Below, piece by piece: positions 44,245 to 53,712 of a DNA stretch of 64,000 nt (position 1 is its first letter; the number at the start of each line of letters is the position of its first letter). This DNA is from an uncultured Collinsella sp. (GTDB lineage Bacteria; Actinomycetota; Coriobacteriia; Coriobacteriales; Coriobacteriaceae), in assembly GCA_958352845.1 (NCBI GenBank), contig CATWQC010000005.1:1-64000 (forward strand), written 5' to 3'. The position numbers and the translations under genes were made by a program. Below the pieces are notes generated by a model. That model made no database searches, had not been told where the DNA came from, and was given only the letters and a program-made list of their open reading frames with translations.

Positions 44245-46392
44245 ATGGATCTTATCGCCCAGCTCGCCCGCGAGCTCAACCTTAAGGCCGTCAACATCGA
44301 GGCGGCCGTCAAGCTCATCGACGAGGGCAACACCATTCCCTTTATCTCGCGCTACCGCAAGGAAGCCACGGGCGGCATGGACGACGTCGCCCTGCGTGCG
44401 CTCGACGAGCGCCTGTCTTACCTGCGCAATCTTGAGCAGCGCAAAGAGGACGTCATTCTGCTCATCGACGCCCAGGGCAAGCTCACGCCCGAGCTCGAGC
44501 AGCAGATTCGCGAGGCCACACAGCTCCAGCGTGTCGAGGACCTCTATAAGCCCTACCGCAAAAAGCGCATGACCCGCGCGCAGAAGGCCCGCGAGGCAGG
44601 CCTGGAGCCGCTCGCCAACATGATCATCATGCAGGCCTCGGCCAAGGGCAGCGCGCTCGACGCCGCCGCGGCATACGTCAATGAGGAGGCCGGCTTTAAC
44701 ACGCCCGAGAAGGCGCTCGCCGGCGCGGCGGACATCGTGGCCGAGACGGTGGCCGAGGACCCCGAGAACGTCGCCGACCTGCGTGCCTTTACGCAAAACA
44801 CCGCAGACATCGTCGTCGAGGCCACCGACCCCACCGAGAAGACCCCCTACGAGCCGTACTACAGCTATGATGAGCCGCTGCGCCGTATACCCAACCACCG
44901 CGTGCTGGCTATCGACCGCGGTGAGCGCGAGGGCAAGCTCCGCGTGCGCGTGAACGTCGACGGCGCCGCCGCCACGGCACGCCTCGGCAGCCGTTGGCCC
45001 CGACGCCAGGGCGTCTTCGCGCCCGTCTTTGACGCCGCCATCGCCGACGGCTACAAGCGCCTCATGGCCCCCTCGCTGGAGCGCGAGGCCCGCGCCAAAC
45101 TCACCGTCCGTGCGCAGACCGAGGCCATCAATGTCTTTGCCAAGAATCTCGAGGGCCTGCTCTCGGCACGCCCCGTGCGCGGCGCCCGCGTGCTCGCGCT
45201 CGATCCGGGCTACCGCACCGGCTGCAAGGTCGCCGTCATGGACGAGACCGGCAAGCTGCTCGACCACGGCGTGGTCTATCCCACCAAGCCGCGCCACGAC
45301 GTCGCCGGCACCAAGCGCGAGCTCGCCCGCCTCGTCAAAAAGGACAGCGTCAACACCATCGTCATCGGCAACGGCACCGCCAGCCGCGAGACCGAGGAAG
45401 TCGTCTCGGAGTTTATTGCCGAGCAGGCGCCCAGCCTTCGCTACACCATCGTCAACGAGGCCGGCGCATCGGTGTACTCCGCCTCCGAGCTCGCCAGCCA
45501 GGAGTATCCCGATCTGGACGTCACCGTGCGTGGCGCCATGAGCCTGGGCCGCCGCCTGCAGGACCCGCTGGCAGAGCTCGTCAAGATCCCGCCCCAGTCC
45601 ATCGGCGTGGGCCAGTACCAGCACGACCTTGACCAGACCGAGCTTTCGCGCACCCTGGGCCACGTGGTTGAGGACGTCGTCAACCGCGTGGGCGTCGACG
45701 TAAACACCGCGAGCGCGAGCCTGCTGGGATACGTATCGGGCATCACGCCGAGCGTGGCCAAAAACATCGTGGCCTACCGCGAGGAAAACGGTGCCTTTAC
45801 CGATCGCCGCCAGCTCAAGAAGGTCCCCAAGCTGGGACCCAAGGCATATCTCAACGCCGCGGGCTTTTTGCGCATTAGCGGCGGCAGGAACCCACTCGAC
45901 GCGACAAGCGTCCACCCCGAGAGCTACGAGGTGGCCACGTCCGTCCTAGAACGCGCCGGCGTTAAAGCAAGCGAGCTCAGCCGTGGCGGCGTGCCCGACA
46001 TCGAGCGCCGTCTGGGCAGCATCTCGGCGCTGGCAAGCGACCTGGACTGCGGCACCCTTACGCTCATCGACATCGTCAACGAGCTCAAGAAGCCCGGCCG
46101 CGACCCGCGCGACGACGCGCCCGAGGTGGTCTTTAGCCGCTCGGCGCTTTCCATCGACGACCTGGAACCCGGCATGGAACTCAAGGGGACGGTGCGCAAC
46201 GTAGTGGACTTTGGCGCCTTCGTCGACGTGGGAGTGCACCAGGACGGCCTCGTGCATATCTCCAAGCTGGCCAACCGCTTTGTCAAGCACCCCAGCGACG
46301 TGGTGCGCGTCGGTGACACGGTCAAGGTGTGGGTCGAAAAGGTCGATTGCGACCGCAAGAAGATCTCGCTCACCATGGTGCAGGGCAAGTAA
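44245..46392 (+). CDS. tex: Tex-family RNA-binding protein
   Basis: 715 residues, the usual length. Domains in order: N-terminal helical Tex domain (ISRYRKEATGGMDDVALRAL), YqgF/RuvX-like domain (LALDPGYRTGCKVAV, about 320-335), helix-hairpin-helix repeats (NTASASLLGYVSGI, GPKAYLNAAGFLRI) and a C-terminal S1 domain (GTVRNVVDFGAFVDVGVHQDG). Binds RNA and affects transcription or translation. Start has AAGGAG upstream. Confidence 0.95.
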   Translation: MDLIAQLARELNLKAVNIEAAVKLIDEGNTIPFISRYRKEATGGMDDVALRALDERLSYLRNLEQRKEDVILLIDAQGKLTPELEQQIREATQLQRVEDLYKPYRKKRMTRAQKAREAGLEPLANMIIMQASAKGSALDAAAAYVNEEAGFNTPEKALAGAADIVAETVAEDPENVADLRAFTQNTADIVVEATDPTEKTPYEPYYSYDEPLRRIPNHRVLAIDRGEREGKLRVRVNVDGAAATARLGSRWPRRQGVFAPVFDAAIADGYKRLMAPSLEREARAKLTVRAQTEAINVFAKNLEGLLSARPVRGARVLALDPGYRTGCKVAVMDETGKLLDHGVVYPTKPRHDVAGTKRELARLVKKDSVNTIVIGNGTASRETEEVVSEFIAEQAPSLRYTIVNEAGASVYSASELASQEYPDLDVTVRGAMSLGRRLQDPLAELVKIPPQSIGVGQYQHDLDQTELSRTLGHVVEDVVNRVGVDVNTASASLLGYVSGITPSVAKNIVAYREENGAFTDRRQLKKVPKLGPKAYLNAAGFLRISGGRNPLDATSVHPESYEVATSVLERAGVKASELSRGGVPDIERRLGSISALASDLDCGTLTLIDIVNELKKPGRDPRDDAPEVVFSRSALSIDDLEPGMELKGTVRNVVDFGAFVDVGVHQDGLVHISKLANRFVKHPSDVVRVGDTVKVWVEKVDCDRKKISLTMVQGK

Positions 46393-46488
46393 ACCGCCAA
46401 AGCAAAGGTACCCCCTGTAGCGATGTGCAAAATCGCGAGTATTCTGCAAATTCCACCGTTCCGGATGCCCCTCAGAGATGAAAAAGCA

Positions 46489-46537
46489 AAAAACGGCCCC
46501 CGTTTTAGCGTCGTCAGAGCCAAAACGGGGGCCGTTC
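46489..46537 (-). terminator. Terminator of the transaldolase-family gene
   Basis: A 15-bp stem (AACGGCCCCCGTTTT and its complement) followed on the minus strand by TTTTTTG. It may also serve tex from the other side. Confidence 0.85.
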
Positions 46538-46617
46538 CATGCTTCGGTTAACTGATAAAGACCTTTACCTTGCTGAATACTCTCAATTTTGCACGGCGCA
46601 GGCGGGGGTACCCTTGC

Positions 46618-47322
46618 TTACGGCAGGATATGGAAACCGAGCGCCGCGATATCCTTGGCAAAGCCGCGCACGGTGTCGAGCGAGACCTCGTACGGATCAC
46701 GGCCGATGTTCTTGCGCTTGGCCAGGATGCTGTTGGGCACCGTGATGATCTGGCAACCGCAGGCTTCGGCTTGGTAGATGTTGATGAGCTCGCGCGTGGA
46801 CGCCCACAGGACCTCGCAGTTGGGCTTGGCGGCGGCCTTCTTGACCGACTCCGTCATAAACGGAATGGGATCGACGCCGGTATCGGCAATGCGGCCGGCA
46901 AAGAGCGAGATGATGGACGGCGTCTCGGCGTCAACGGCCTCGACCATCTCATCGACCTGCGTAGGCGTAAAGATGGTAGTGACGTTGACCTTGATGCCGT
47001 CGGCCGAAAGCTTGCGGACCAGCTCGGCGGTGGACTCGCCCTTGGTAGTCACGCACGGAATCTTGACGTAGACGTTCTCGGCCCAGGTGACGATCTCGCG
47101 CGCCTCGACCTCCATGGTCTCGACGTCGTCGGCAAAGACCTCAAACGACACGGACACATCGGTGATGTGGGCCAGGACCTCCTTGGCAAACGCGCGGTAA
47201 TCCGTCACGCCGCCCTTCTTCATAAGGGACGGGTTGGTCGTGAAACCCTGAACGTTGCCGTTCTCGTACATGTCGAGCATGCCCTCGAGGTTTGCACCGT
47301 CAGCGAACACCTTGATTGCCAT
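46618..47322 (-). CDS. Transaldolase family protein (fructose-6-phosphate aldolase/TalC-like)
   Basis: 234 residues, short transaldolase subfamily. GFTTNPSLMKK at about 26-36 and the Schiff-base lysine in VYVKIP (about 86) are visible; CQIITVPNSIL occurs near the end. Could act as transaldolase in the pentose phosphate pathway or as fructose-6-phosphate aldolase; the two are hard to separate by eye. Start with GGAATCAGG upstream. Confidence 0.85.
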   Translation of the reverse strand: MAIKVFADGANLEGMLDMYENGNVQGFTTNPSLMKKGGVTDYRAFAKEVLAHITDVSVSFEVFADDVETMEVEAREIVTWAENVYVKIPCVTTKGESTAELVRKLSADGIKVNVTTIFTPTQVDEMVEAVDAETPSIISLFAGRIADTGVDPIPFMTESVKKAAAKPNCEVLWASTRELINIYQAEACGCQIITVPNSILAKRKNIGRDPYEVSLDTVRGFAKDIAALGFHILP

Positions 47323-47477
47323 CTGCCTGATTCCTTTCGTCTGCATATGGACGTTGAACTGCTAAACACTTTACCTATGTTTATCAAGGCGTGAGCTGCG
47401 GGTTTTTATCTTCTCGGTGAACGGTATAAACGCTTTAGCGTTTTTGAGCACACCCTCCAGCGACAAAACGATTTTGC

Positions 47478-47504
47478 AGGGCGGGCTGATTTGAGCCGCC
47501 CGCC
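47478..47504 (-). terminator. Hairpin after the HAD remnant
   Basis: GGGCGGGCT-N6-AGCCGCCCGCC, imperfect, 29 bases past the pseudogene stop; no strong T-run. Confidence 0.4.
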
Positions 47505-47532
47505 GCGGGTGAACGGTAATTGGGGGTTCCCG

Positions 47533-47817
47533 CTAGATCAACCCAAAGTGGCGCATCGCTGTGACGCTGCCGTCGTGCGCGACATCGTCGGTCACGTAGT
47601 CGGCGACCGCCTTGACCTCGGGCACGGCGTTGCCCATGGCCACGGCCGTCTCGACGGCGACGAGCATGCCCAGGTCGTTGCCCGAATCGCCAAAGCCAAA
47701 GGTGCGTGCGTTGCCAGCGCGGCCCAGATACTCCAGCGCTCACGTCACACCCACGCCCTTGTCGATGCCTTTGGGGCTCAGCTCGCGGTTTGCTTGCTGG
47801 GCTCGCTTGGAAGATCG
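47533..47817 (-). pseudogene. C-terminal remnant of a Cof-type HAD phosphatase
   Basis: Translation reads ELSPKGIDKGVGVT, an in-frame TGA (47740-47742), then ALEYLGRAG..TFGFGDSGNDLGMLV..TAVAMGNAVPEVKAVADYVT to the stop. KGIDKG and GDSGNDLGML are the last two motifs of Cof-type HAD hydrolases; the N-terminal nucleophile DxDGT half is missing. A CGA-to-TGA change would explain the stop. A second frame (FTADLPSEPSKQ) near 47800 suggests an additional frameshift. It is too short to be active. Confidence 0.8.
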
Positions 47818-47885
47818 GCGGTAAACGCGTCTCCCAGTCAATCCGGCACCGCCGAGGCAAACCCCACACGCGCCCCCAACGCAAA

Positions 47886-47920
47886 GGTCCGGCGGGACGC
47901 ACCTAGCATCCCGCCGGACC
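47886..47920 (-). terminator. Terminator hairpin of the PTS/aldolase operon
   Basis: Perfect 12-bp stem GGTCCGGCGGGA / TCCCGCCGGACC with 11-base loop, followed on the minus strand by CTTTGCG. Lies 33 bases past the esterase stop. Confidence 0.7.
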
Positions 47921-47953
47921 GCCACTCGTCCAGGAGGCCGCCGCGACGAGCCC

Positions 47954-49033
47954 CTAGATCTTCGCAAGCTCCTCGGAGATGACGCGGCAGACGTCCTCAG
48001 CCTGAGGCATCACGCCGTACATCTCGAAGAAGCCGTGGTCGCAGCCGCGATAGCGAATCGCGGTGACGTCAACGCCCGCATCCTGCAGCCTCTTCGCAAA
48101 CAGCTCGTCCTGATAGCGCAGGTAGTCATACTCGGAAGAGATGATGACCGTGCGGGGGAACGCGCTCACGTCCTCCGCGAACAGAGCAGACACCCTCGGG
48201 TCGAGCATCTCCTCCGCATTGCCGTTGGTATACATCAACGGCAGGTCGTCGTTGGCATTGCGGATGCGATCCACCCTGCTCAGAGCCTCGGCCCTCTGGT
48301 CGTTCACGATCTCATAGAGGTCATAGGACCATTCCTCCGGAACGGGGCCGCCGTCGACGAGCGGATACAGCTCGGCCACGAGCTTAATCCTGTCCGCATG
48401 GGACCCGTCGAGGACGACGGCGTTGGTCAGGCTTCCGCCCGCGGAGTCGCCAGCCACGGCGACCCGCGTCGCGTCAACACCCAGCTCATCCGCATGCTCG
48501 ACAAGCCAGCCGAGCGTCTTCACGCAGTCCTCGACGCCACCGGGAAACATCGTTTCGGGAGACAGGCGGTACTCCGGGTAGACCGCGACACAGCCCGTTC
48601 GCTCCGCGATGTCGCGCAGGCAGTTCTCGTACTGGCCGATGTTGCCCACCATAAAGCCGCCGCCATGGATGAACACGAGCGCAGCAGAACCGCTCTCGTG
48701 GCTCTCGGGCGTGAAGACGTGCAGGGGAATGCCCCTGTCGCCAAAATTCATGACGACGGTCTTCTTGGCAACGCCCACGCCCCTCACAACATGGGTCTCC
48801 TTGTTGGGCGCGGAGCGCCACGCGATCACGTCCACCGGCCCCGCCGGCGCCGGGCCGGCGGCGAGCTTCGCATGGGCGCGCGCGTAGACGCGCGGATCGA
48901 GCACGTGCTCGCGCTCGTCTCCCGGCACAGGCTTCAGTAGGAGCTTCAGCCCGTTGGGCTCGACGACCTCCCTAGCTCCACGCTCAAGCACTTCAAGCTC
49001 GGAAGTGGGGTACTTCCTCTCCTCGGCGCCCAT
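47954..49033 (-). CDS. Alpha/beta hydrolase (HSL/Aes-type esterase)
   Basis: 359 residues. The oxyanion motif HGGGF (about 121-125), the nucleophile in GDSAGGS (about 195), and Asp/His in SEYDYLR and GCDHGFF complete a hormone-sensitive-lipase-type triad. No signal peptide, so cytoplasmic. Last gene of the eight-gene operon, 2 bases after the aldo/keto reductase. In this context it may remove an acyl group from the imported sugar (inference). Confidence 0.88.
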   Translation of the reverse strand: MGAEERKYPTSELEVLERGAREVVEPNGLKLLLKPVPGDEREHVLDPRVYARAHAKLAAGPAPAGPVDVIAWRSAPNKETHVVRGVGVAKKTVVMNFGDRGIPLHVFTPESHESGSAALVFIHGGGFMVGNIGQYENCLRDIAERTGCVAVYPEYRLSPETMFPGGVEDCVKTLGWLVEHADELGVDATRVAVAGDSAGGSLTNAVVLDGSHADRIKLVAELYPLVDGGPVPEEWSYDLYEIVNDQRAEALSRVDRIRNANDDLPLMYTNGNAEEMLDPRVSALFAEDVSAFPRTVIISSEYDYLRYQDELFAKRLQDAGVDVTAIRYRGCDHGFFEMYGVMPQAEDVCRVISEELAKI

Positions 49034-49035
49034 GG

Positions 49036-49980
49036 CTAGCCAATCTTCAGCTCGTCAAGCTTAGCGTCAAGCTTGGCCATCTCATCGGCGGAAAGCTCCC
49101 ACTCGAACGTCTCGCAGTTCTGAATCGCGTGGGCGTCCGTGCGCACGCCAACGAGCGCGGTGCCCACGTACTCCTTCTGGGTGCTCCAGTTCACGGCAAC
49201 CTGTGCCACGGGCTTGTCGTGAGCCTCGGCGATCTCGTCCATGACCTTGAGCAGCTCCTGGACGCGAGAGAACTTGGGCTCCTGGAAGTAGTCGTAGAAG
49301 CCGGCACGGACGTCGCCCTCCTCGAACTTCGGCAGCTCGCGGAACTTGCCCGACAGGATGCCCGCGCCAAGGGAGCCATAGGTGAAGGAGTCGATGCCAC
49401 GCTCGTAGCCCCACTTGATGAGGTCCTCGGAGGAGCGGTCGACCATGGAGTAGGGCGGCTGCTGGACGTCGACCTGAGCGACCTTCTCGCACTCCTCGAT
49501 CATCTCGGTCGTGAAGTTGGAGACGCCGATGTGGCGAATCTTGCCCTGCTCCTTGAGGAGCTGGAGGGCGCACATCGTCTCGGAGAACGGGGTCTTGGCG
49601 TCGGGCCAGTGCACGAAGTAGAAGTCGATGTAGTCGGTGCGGAGGTTGCGCAGCGAGCTCTCGACCTCCCTCATGATGTTCCTGAACGAAGAGTCGCGGT
49701 CATAGCCGGCGGCGCTGGTGATCAGGCCAACCTTGGTCGAGAGCAGGTAGCTCTCTCTGTCGACGCCCCTGAGCGCGTTGCCGACGACCTTCTCGGACGT
49801 GCCGTTGCCATAGCACGGCGCGGTGTCGATGAGGTTGACGCCGTGATCGAGCATGGTGCGGATGGCGGACATGCTGGCGGCGTCATCGTTCTCACCAAAG
49901 GAGTCGCCGCCGATCGCCCAGGTGCCCACAGCGAGCTGGGAGACGTCGACATCGGAGTTCTTGAGGTGCGTGTAGCGCAT
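49036..49980 (-). CDS. Aldo/keto reductase
   Basis: 314 residues. The catalytic tetrad is seen: Asp in LIDTAPCYG, Tyr in the same motif, Lys in STKVG and His in YFVHWPD. The C-terminal part has the NADPH-binding GVRTDAHAI-type segment. By eye it is nearest to IolS/YhdN-like members. Start with AAGGAGAG upstream. Probably reduces an aldehyde formed in the pathway encoded by this operon (inference). Confidence 0.9.
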   Translation of the reverse strand: MRYTHLKNSDVDVSQLAVGTWAIGGDSFGENDDAASMSAIRTMLDHGVNLIDTAPCYGNGTSEKVVGNALRGVDRESYLLSTKVGLITSAAGYDRDSSFRNIMREVESSLRNLRTDYIDFYFVHWPDAKTPFSETMCALQLLKEQGKIRHIGVSNFTTEMIEECEKVAQVDVQQPPYSMVDRSSEDLIKWGYERGIDSFTYGSLGAGILSGKFRELPKFEEGDVRAGFYDYFQEPKFSRVQELLKVMDEIAEAHDKPVAQVAVNWSTQKEYVGTALVGVRTDAHAIQNCETFEWELSADEMAKLDAKLDELKIG

Positions 49981-50077
49981 ATTCTCTCCTTCTAATGGGG
50001 CGGCACGCGTCGAATGTCCTCGATCGCGTGCCGCCGGGAATTGCCTTGAACAGGCTTCGGATGATCCGGAAACCGCC

Positions 50078-50914
50078 TTACACGATGCCCACGAGGCCGA
50101 GGACGAGCGCCAGAACCATGATGCCGACCAGGATGATGTTGACGTTCACGTTCTTCTTGCGCAGGAGCCAGAGGACGACGAGCGTAAGCCCCAGGGGCAC
50201 GATGCCCTTGAAGATCGAGTCGAGGTAGGTCTGGATCATGACGGGGTCAGAGTCCTGAACCGGAATGGACAGGATCGTGTTGAATTGGACGTTCGCCGCA
50301 GTCATGGCACCGATCATCACGAGGCCAACCGTGGAGGTCGCCTTGGTGATGAGCTTCATGAGACCACCCTCGTACATCTCGGAGATGAAGTTGGTGCCCA
50401 TACTGAAGCCGAGGTAGGTCATGAAGTATCGGCAGAGGATCGACGGGATGTTGTAGATCAGCAGGAACATGATCGCGCCGAGGGGCGAGCCGCTCATGGC
50501 GAGGTTGATGCCAATGCCGGCGGCGATGACACGCAGGACGCCCCAGAAGATTGCGTCACCGATACCGGACATCGGGCCCATCAGGGAAACCTTGATGCCG
50601 TCGATGGACTCGGTGTCGAAGTCTTCGTGCTGCGAGTTCTCCCTCTCCATGGAGGCGACGAGGCCCATGGCGAACGTGCCGACGTTCTGGGTAATGTTGT
50701 ACCAAGTCGTGTGACGCTTCATGGCTTCGGCACGGGCCTCGGGGTCATCGGCGTAGTAGCGGTTAAGCGCGGGCTGGACGGAGTACAGCCAGCCGTCGGC
50801 GCCAGCCTTGACGGAACCGCCAGCGCAGGAGGCGAACACGGAGAAGGAGCGCAGGAAAATGCTGTTGAGCATCTTCTTGTCTTCAGGGCTCACATTCTTG
50901 GTCAGGTTGCTCAT
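50078..50914 (-). CDS. PTS mannose/fructose/sorbose-family IID component
   Basis: 278 residues, cytoplasmic N-terminus MSNLTKNVSPEDKK then AGGSVKAGADGWLYSVQP..., the IID hallmark GDAIFWG in the middle and C-terminal membrane segments. With IIC it forms the sugar channel. The start overlaps the IIC stop by 4 bases; a longer frame upstream is not similar to the family. Confidence 0.93.
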   Translation of the reverse strand: MSNLTKNVSPEDKKMLNSIFLRSFSVFASCAGGSVKAGADGWLYSVQPALNRYYADDPEARAEAMKRHTTWYNITQNVGTFAMGLVASMERENSQHEDFDTESIDGIKVSLMGPMSGIGDAIFWGVLRVIAAGIGINLAMSGSPLGAIMFLLIYNIPSILCRYFMTYLGFSMGTNFISEMYEGGLMKLITKATSTVGLVMIGAMTAANVQFNTILSIPVQDSDPVMIQTYLDSIFKGIVPLGLTLVVLWLLRKKNVNVNIILVGIMVLALVLGLVGIV

Positions 50915-51723
50915 GCGAAGAAATCCTCCTCGTCGCTGGTTACAGAGTCGCTGGAAACGGCCTGGGTGGCCAAGCCCTTCTTGGTGAGATCGAAAATCTC
51001 CTTGTCGCGGAGGGCGGAGGCAACCGCGATGATGACGCCGAGAACCGCGATGGCGATCATCGGGAGGCCGAGGTACTGGAAGAGCGTGAAGCCCAGGAAG
51101 AAGTAGATGCTGAGCTCGGTGCTCCACAGCATCTGGAGCAGGAGCGCCATACCAACGGCGGGCAGGAGGGCGCCCACGGCGTTGAGGCCGCTCATGACAT
51201 TGGCCGGAATCTGGTTGACGATGGCGGCAACGGGCTCAGCGCCAAGGTAAACGCCGAGGAAGGCGATGAGGCCAAAGGCGGCGTACTTAACGAACCAGAG
51301 AACGAAGTGCTGAAGCGCGAGGCCCTTCTCGTTGCCCTCGGCGGCCATCTTGTCAAAGGTGGCGGCGAAGAACGCGAGGAACACGTTGTTCATGAAGATC
51401 GAGAGGAACGCGGTGACGACGCCAACGGGAACGGCCAGCGTGATGGCGGCGCCTTGGTCGATGCCGGCACCAACGGTGAAGGCGACGGCGAGGGCGGTCG
51501 CGGTAACGGGCTCGGCGGAGATGGCGCCACCGATGTTAACCGCGCCCATGAAGATCGCCTCGAGAGAGGCACCGATGATGACACCGGTCTTGACGTCGCC
51601 CATCAGGAGGCCCGCAACGAGACCTACCACGAGAGGACGCTCGATCATGCACTGACCGAGAACCCAGTTGCCGCCGTAGCAAATCAGCACGGTCAACCAG
51701 GCCATTATTGCTAACCCAATCAT
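50911..51723 (-). CDS. PTS mannose/fructose/sorbose-family IIC component
   Basis: 270 residues, about 7 membrane segments. RPLVVGLVAGLLMGDVKTGVIIGASLEAIFMG is the family's first conserved block (here cited by its ends, about residues 29-60). The C-terminus is an acidic tail. SD AAAGGAAG. Confidence 0.93.
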   Translation of the reverse strand: MIGLAIMAWLTVLICYGGNWVLGQCMIERPLVVGLVAGLLMGDVKTGVIIGASLEAIFMGAVNIGGAISAEPVTATALAVAFTVGAGIDQGAAITLAVPVGVVTAFLSIFMNNVFLAFFAATFDKMAAEGNEKGLALQHFVLWFVKYAAFGLIAFLGVYLGAEPVAAIVNQIPANVMSGLNAVGALLPAVGMALLLQMLWSTELSIYFFLGFTLFQYLGLPMIAIAVLGVIIAVASALRDKEIFDLTKKGLATQAVSSDSVTSDEEDFFA

Positions 51724-51769
51724 CTGACTTCCTTTCTTTCATTTCATTTGGCCGCTTGGCCAAATCCCC

Positions 51770-52273
51770 TTATTTCCCCGCCGCCTCAATCAGACTCTTG
51801 AGAGGAGTCTTGGGATTGGACGGGATAAGCTGATGGAAAACCGGAATACCCTGCTCGCAAAGCTCCTTCGCGGCCTCGAGCTCATCCGGGTTGAGCATGA
51901 TCGTGGAGTTGAGGGCGACCTTGCTATCCGGATCGGACTTGTCGAAGCGGCCGACATTGGCAACGTTCACGCCCTCGATCTTGCCCGGTGCGCCTTTAAC
52001 GAGCTCAAGCACGTCACGCACGCAGTTGGTGAGCGCGAAGATGCGCATGGAGTCCGCACGCGGATCGTTCGCGATGCGGCAAGCATCCGGAACATCCTTG
52101 ACGAGGAGCTTCTGGCCCGCCGGCGTACCCATGGAAAGCGTCATGCGAAGGGCATCGCTCTCCACGGCGTGCTTGTTGGCGACGATGATCCTGGTGGTGT
52201 TGAGCTCCTTGGTCCACACCAGGGCGACCTGTCCGTGAATCAGACGGTCATCGACTCGAACCTGAACAATCAT
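51770..52273 (-). CDS. PTS mannose/fructose/sorbose-family IIB component
   Basis: 167 residues. RVDDRLIHGQV at residues 6-16 holds the phospho-accepting His14. Receives phosphate from IIA and passes it to the incoming sugar. SD GGAGAGAGGAAA. Confidence 0.94.
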   Translation of the reverse strand: MIVQVRVDDRLIHGQVALVWTKELNTTRIIVANKHAVESDALRMTLSMGTPAGQKLLVKDVPDACRIANDPRADSMRIFALTNCVRDVLELVKGAPGKIEGVNVANVGRFDKSDPDSKVALNSTIMLNPDELEAAKELCEQGIPVFHQLIPSNPKTPLKSLIEAAGK

Positions 52274-52304
52274 TGTTTCCTCTCTCCCTGCTTGTTAGTG
52301 CTCT

Positions 52305-52733
52305 CTAATCGAAGAAGTCTCCGTCGGACCCCTCATTGTCCGCGGCCTTGCTCGGAGGCTCGACGACCTGCATCGTCGCCCTCGCCAACTCGACGCTCTG
52401 CTTGATCGAATCTGCCGTGACCGGCTCGGCGCCGAGGAGCGTCTCGATCACGAGGCCGAGGTTCATACCGGTGACGTGGACGATCCCGCGCTTCTCCGGC
52501 TCCATGAGGACGACCTTCTGGAAGACGGAGCCACCGTAGATGTCGGTGAAGATGACGGCCTCGTCCTCAGGGTCCACCGAGTCAATAAAGGCCTGGATGC
52601 GAGGGGTGAAATCGGAGTCGTCCACGTAGCAGTCAACTGCTTCCACCATGTCCGCCATGCCGGTCAGGATCTCGATCGAGCTCCTGATTCCGCTTGCGAG
52701 GTGGCCGTGCGACGCGACAAGAACTTTTTTCAT
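52305..52733 (-). CDS. PTS mannose/fructose/sorbose-family IIA component
   Basis: 142 residues. ASHGHLASG at 8-16 holds the active His (about 9-10), and TDIYGGSVFQ is typical. Separate IIA and IIB genes, unlike the fused ManX of E. coli. Acidic C-terminal tail. Confidence 0.93.
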   Translation of the reverse strand: MKKVLVASHGHLASGIRSSIEILTGMADMVEAVDCYVDDSDFTPRIQAFIDSVDPEDEAVIFTDIYGGSVFQKVVLMEPEKRGIVHVTGMNLGLVIETLLGAEPVTADSIKQSVELARATMQVVEPPSKAADNEGSDGDFFD

Positions 52734-52743
52734 CGAGTCTCTC

Positions 52744-53598
52744 CTAGAGCGAATAGTGGTTAGGGTTCAGAAGCTGGATCTTGCTGGCGACGAACGCGCG
52801 CATGTCAAGGGCGGCGTCCATCAGGAGGCCAACGCCGTTGCCGTCGTTCTTGCCGGAGTTGATGTCTTTCTCGAAGGCGCGGTACATGGAGCGGAAGTAC
52901 TCCGTGGCGATGTTGAACTTGCTCATGCCGAGGTTCACGGCCTCCTGGAGCTGCTCGTCGGGGATGTCGGAGCATCCGTGCATGACGAGGGGGACGCTGA
53001 CGGCCTCCCTGCAGGCCTTGATGCGCTCCATGTCGAGGTTCGGGACCTTGACGTAGGGGCCGTGGGCGTTGCCAACGGCGATAGCGAGCGAACCGCAGCC
53101 GGTGCCCTCGACGAACTCCTCGGCGAGGTTCGGGTCGGTATAGTGGTCGCTGTTCACGAAGTCGTTGGCGTCGGAACCGTTGCCGACGTGGCCGAGCTCG
53201 GCCTCGATGTCAACGTCGAAGATCTTGGCGACCTGGACGACGTCCTTCGTGAGCTGGAAGTTCTCCTCATAGGGAAGCGAGGAGCCGTCGACCATGACGG
53301 AGGGGAAACCGGCCTTGACGCCCTTGACGGCGATCTCGTAACCAGCGGAGTGATCCTGGTGGACGGCGACGGGCACGCTCGCGCGCTCGGCGTAATAGCG
53401 GGCGGCGAAGGCGATGATGTCGAGGGCACAGTGGTCCTCGAAGCCGGGCCAGTACTGGATGATGATAGGCATGTGCTCATCCTCGGCGGCCTGGATCGCA
53501 TAACGGATGGTCTCCGTGTTGATGACGTTGATCGCGGGCACGCCATAGTGGTGCTCGGTCGCATGTTGAAGAAGCTCGTTGACCTTGATGAGAGACAT
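52744..53598 (-). CDS. Class II ketose-(bis)phosphate aldolase
   Basis: 284 residues, GatY/KbaY/FbaA fold. Zinc ligands and catalytic Asp are in HQDHSAG, the Glu in EAELGHVG, GNAHG and HGCSDIPD hold the other His ligands, and FNIATEY is the second phosphate-binding segment. The phosphate loop HGCSD differs from the usual HGASG/HGGSG, so the substrate may not be a standard bisphosphate. Adjacent to the PTS genes. Expected to split the phosphorylated sugar into DHAP and an aldehyde. Confidence 0.88.
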   Translation of the reverse strand: MSLIKVNELLQHATEHHYGVPAINVINTETIRYAIQAAEDEHMPIIIQYWPGFEDHCALDIIAFAARYYAERASVPVAVHQDHSAGYEIAVKGVKAGFPSVMVDGSSLPYEENFQLTKDVVQVAKIFDVDIEAELGHVGNGSDANDFVNSDHYTDPNLAEEFVEGTGCGSLAIAVGNAHGPYVKVPNLDMERIKACREAVSVPLVMHGCSDIPDEQLQEAVNLGMSKFNIATEYFRSMYRAFEKDINSGKNDGNGVGLLMDAALDMRAFVASKIQLLNPNHYSL

Positions 53599-53712
53599 CT
53601 TTGTCTTCCTTTCACTTGGATAACCATTGGATTGGACAGTTCTCAGCTCGTCAGCTGGTTGAACACGAAGAGAAGCGCAAGGCAGGCAGGCGCTTGCAAA
53701 ACGCGGTGGAGC

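Noticed and set aside
42730..45915. A 1061-codon open frame on the minus strand
   Set aside because: It runs antisense across the Gfo/Idh/MocA gene and tex, both with full family motifs; the frame is a product of high GC at third codon positions and shows no recognisable domain.
47435..47982. Frames of 155 and 163 codons on either strand at the HAD remnant
   Set aside because: The only frame with family motifs is the broken HAD one; the others are Arg/Gly-rich shadows.
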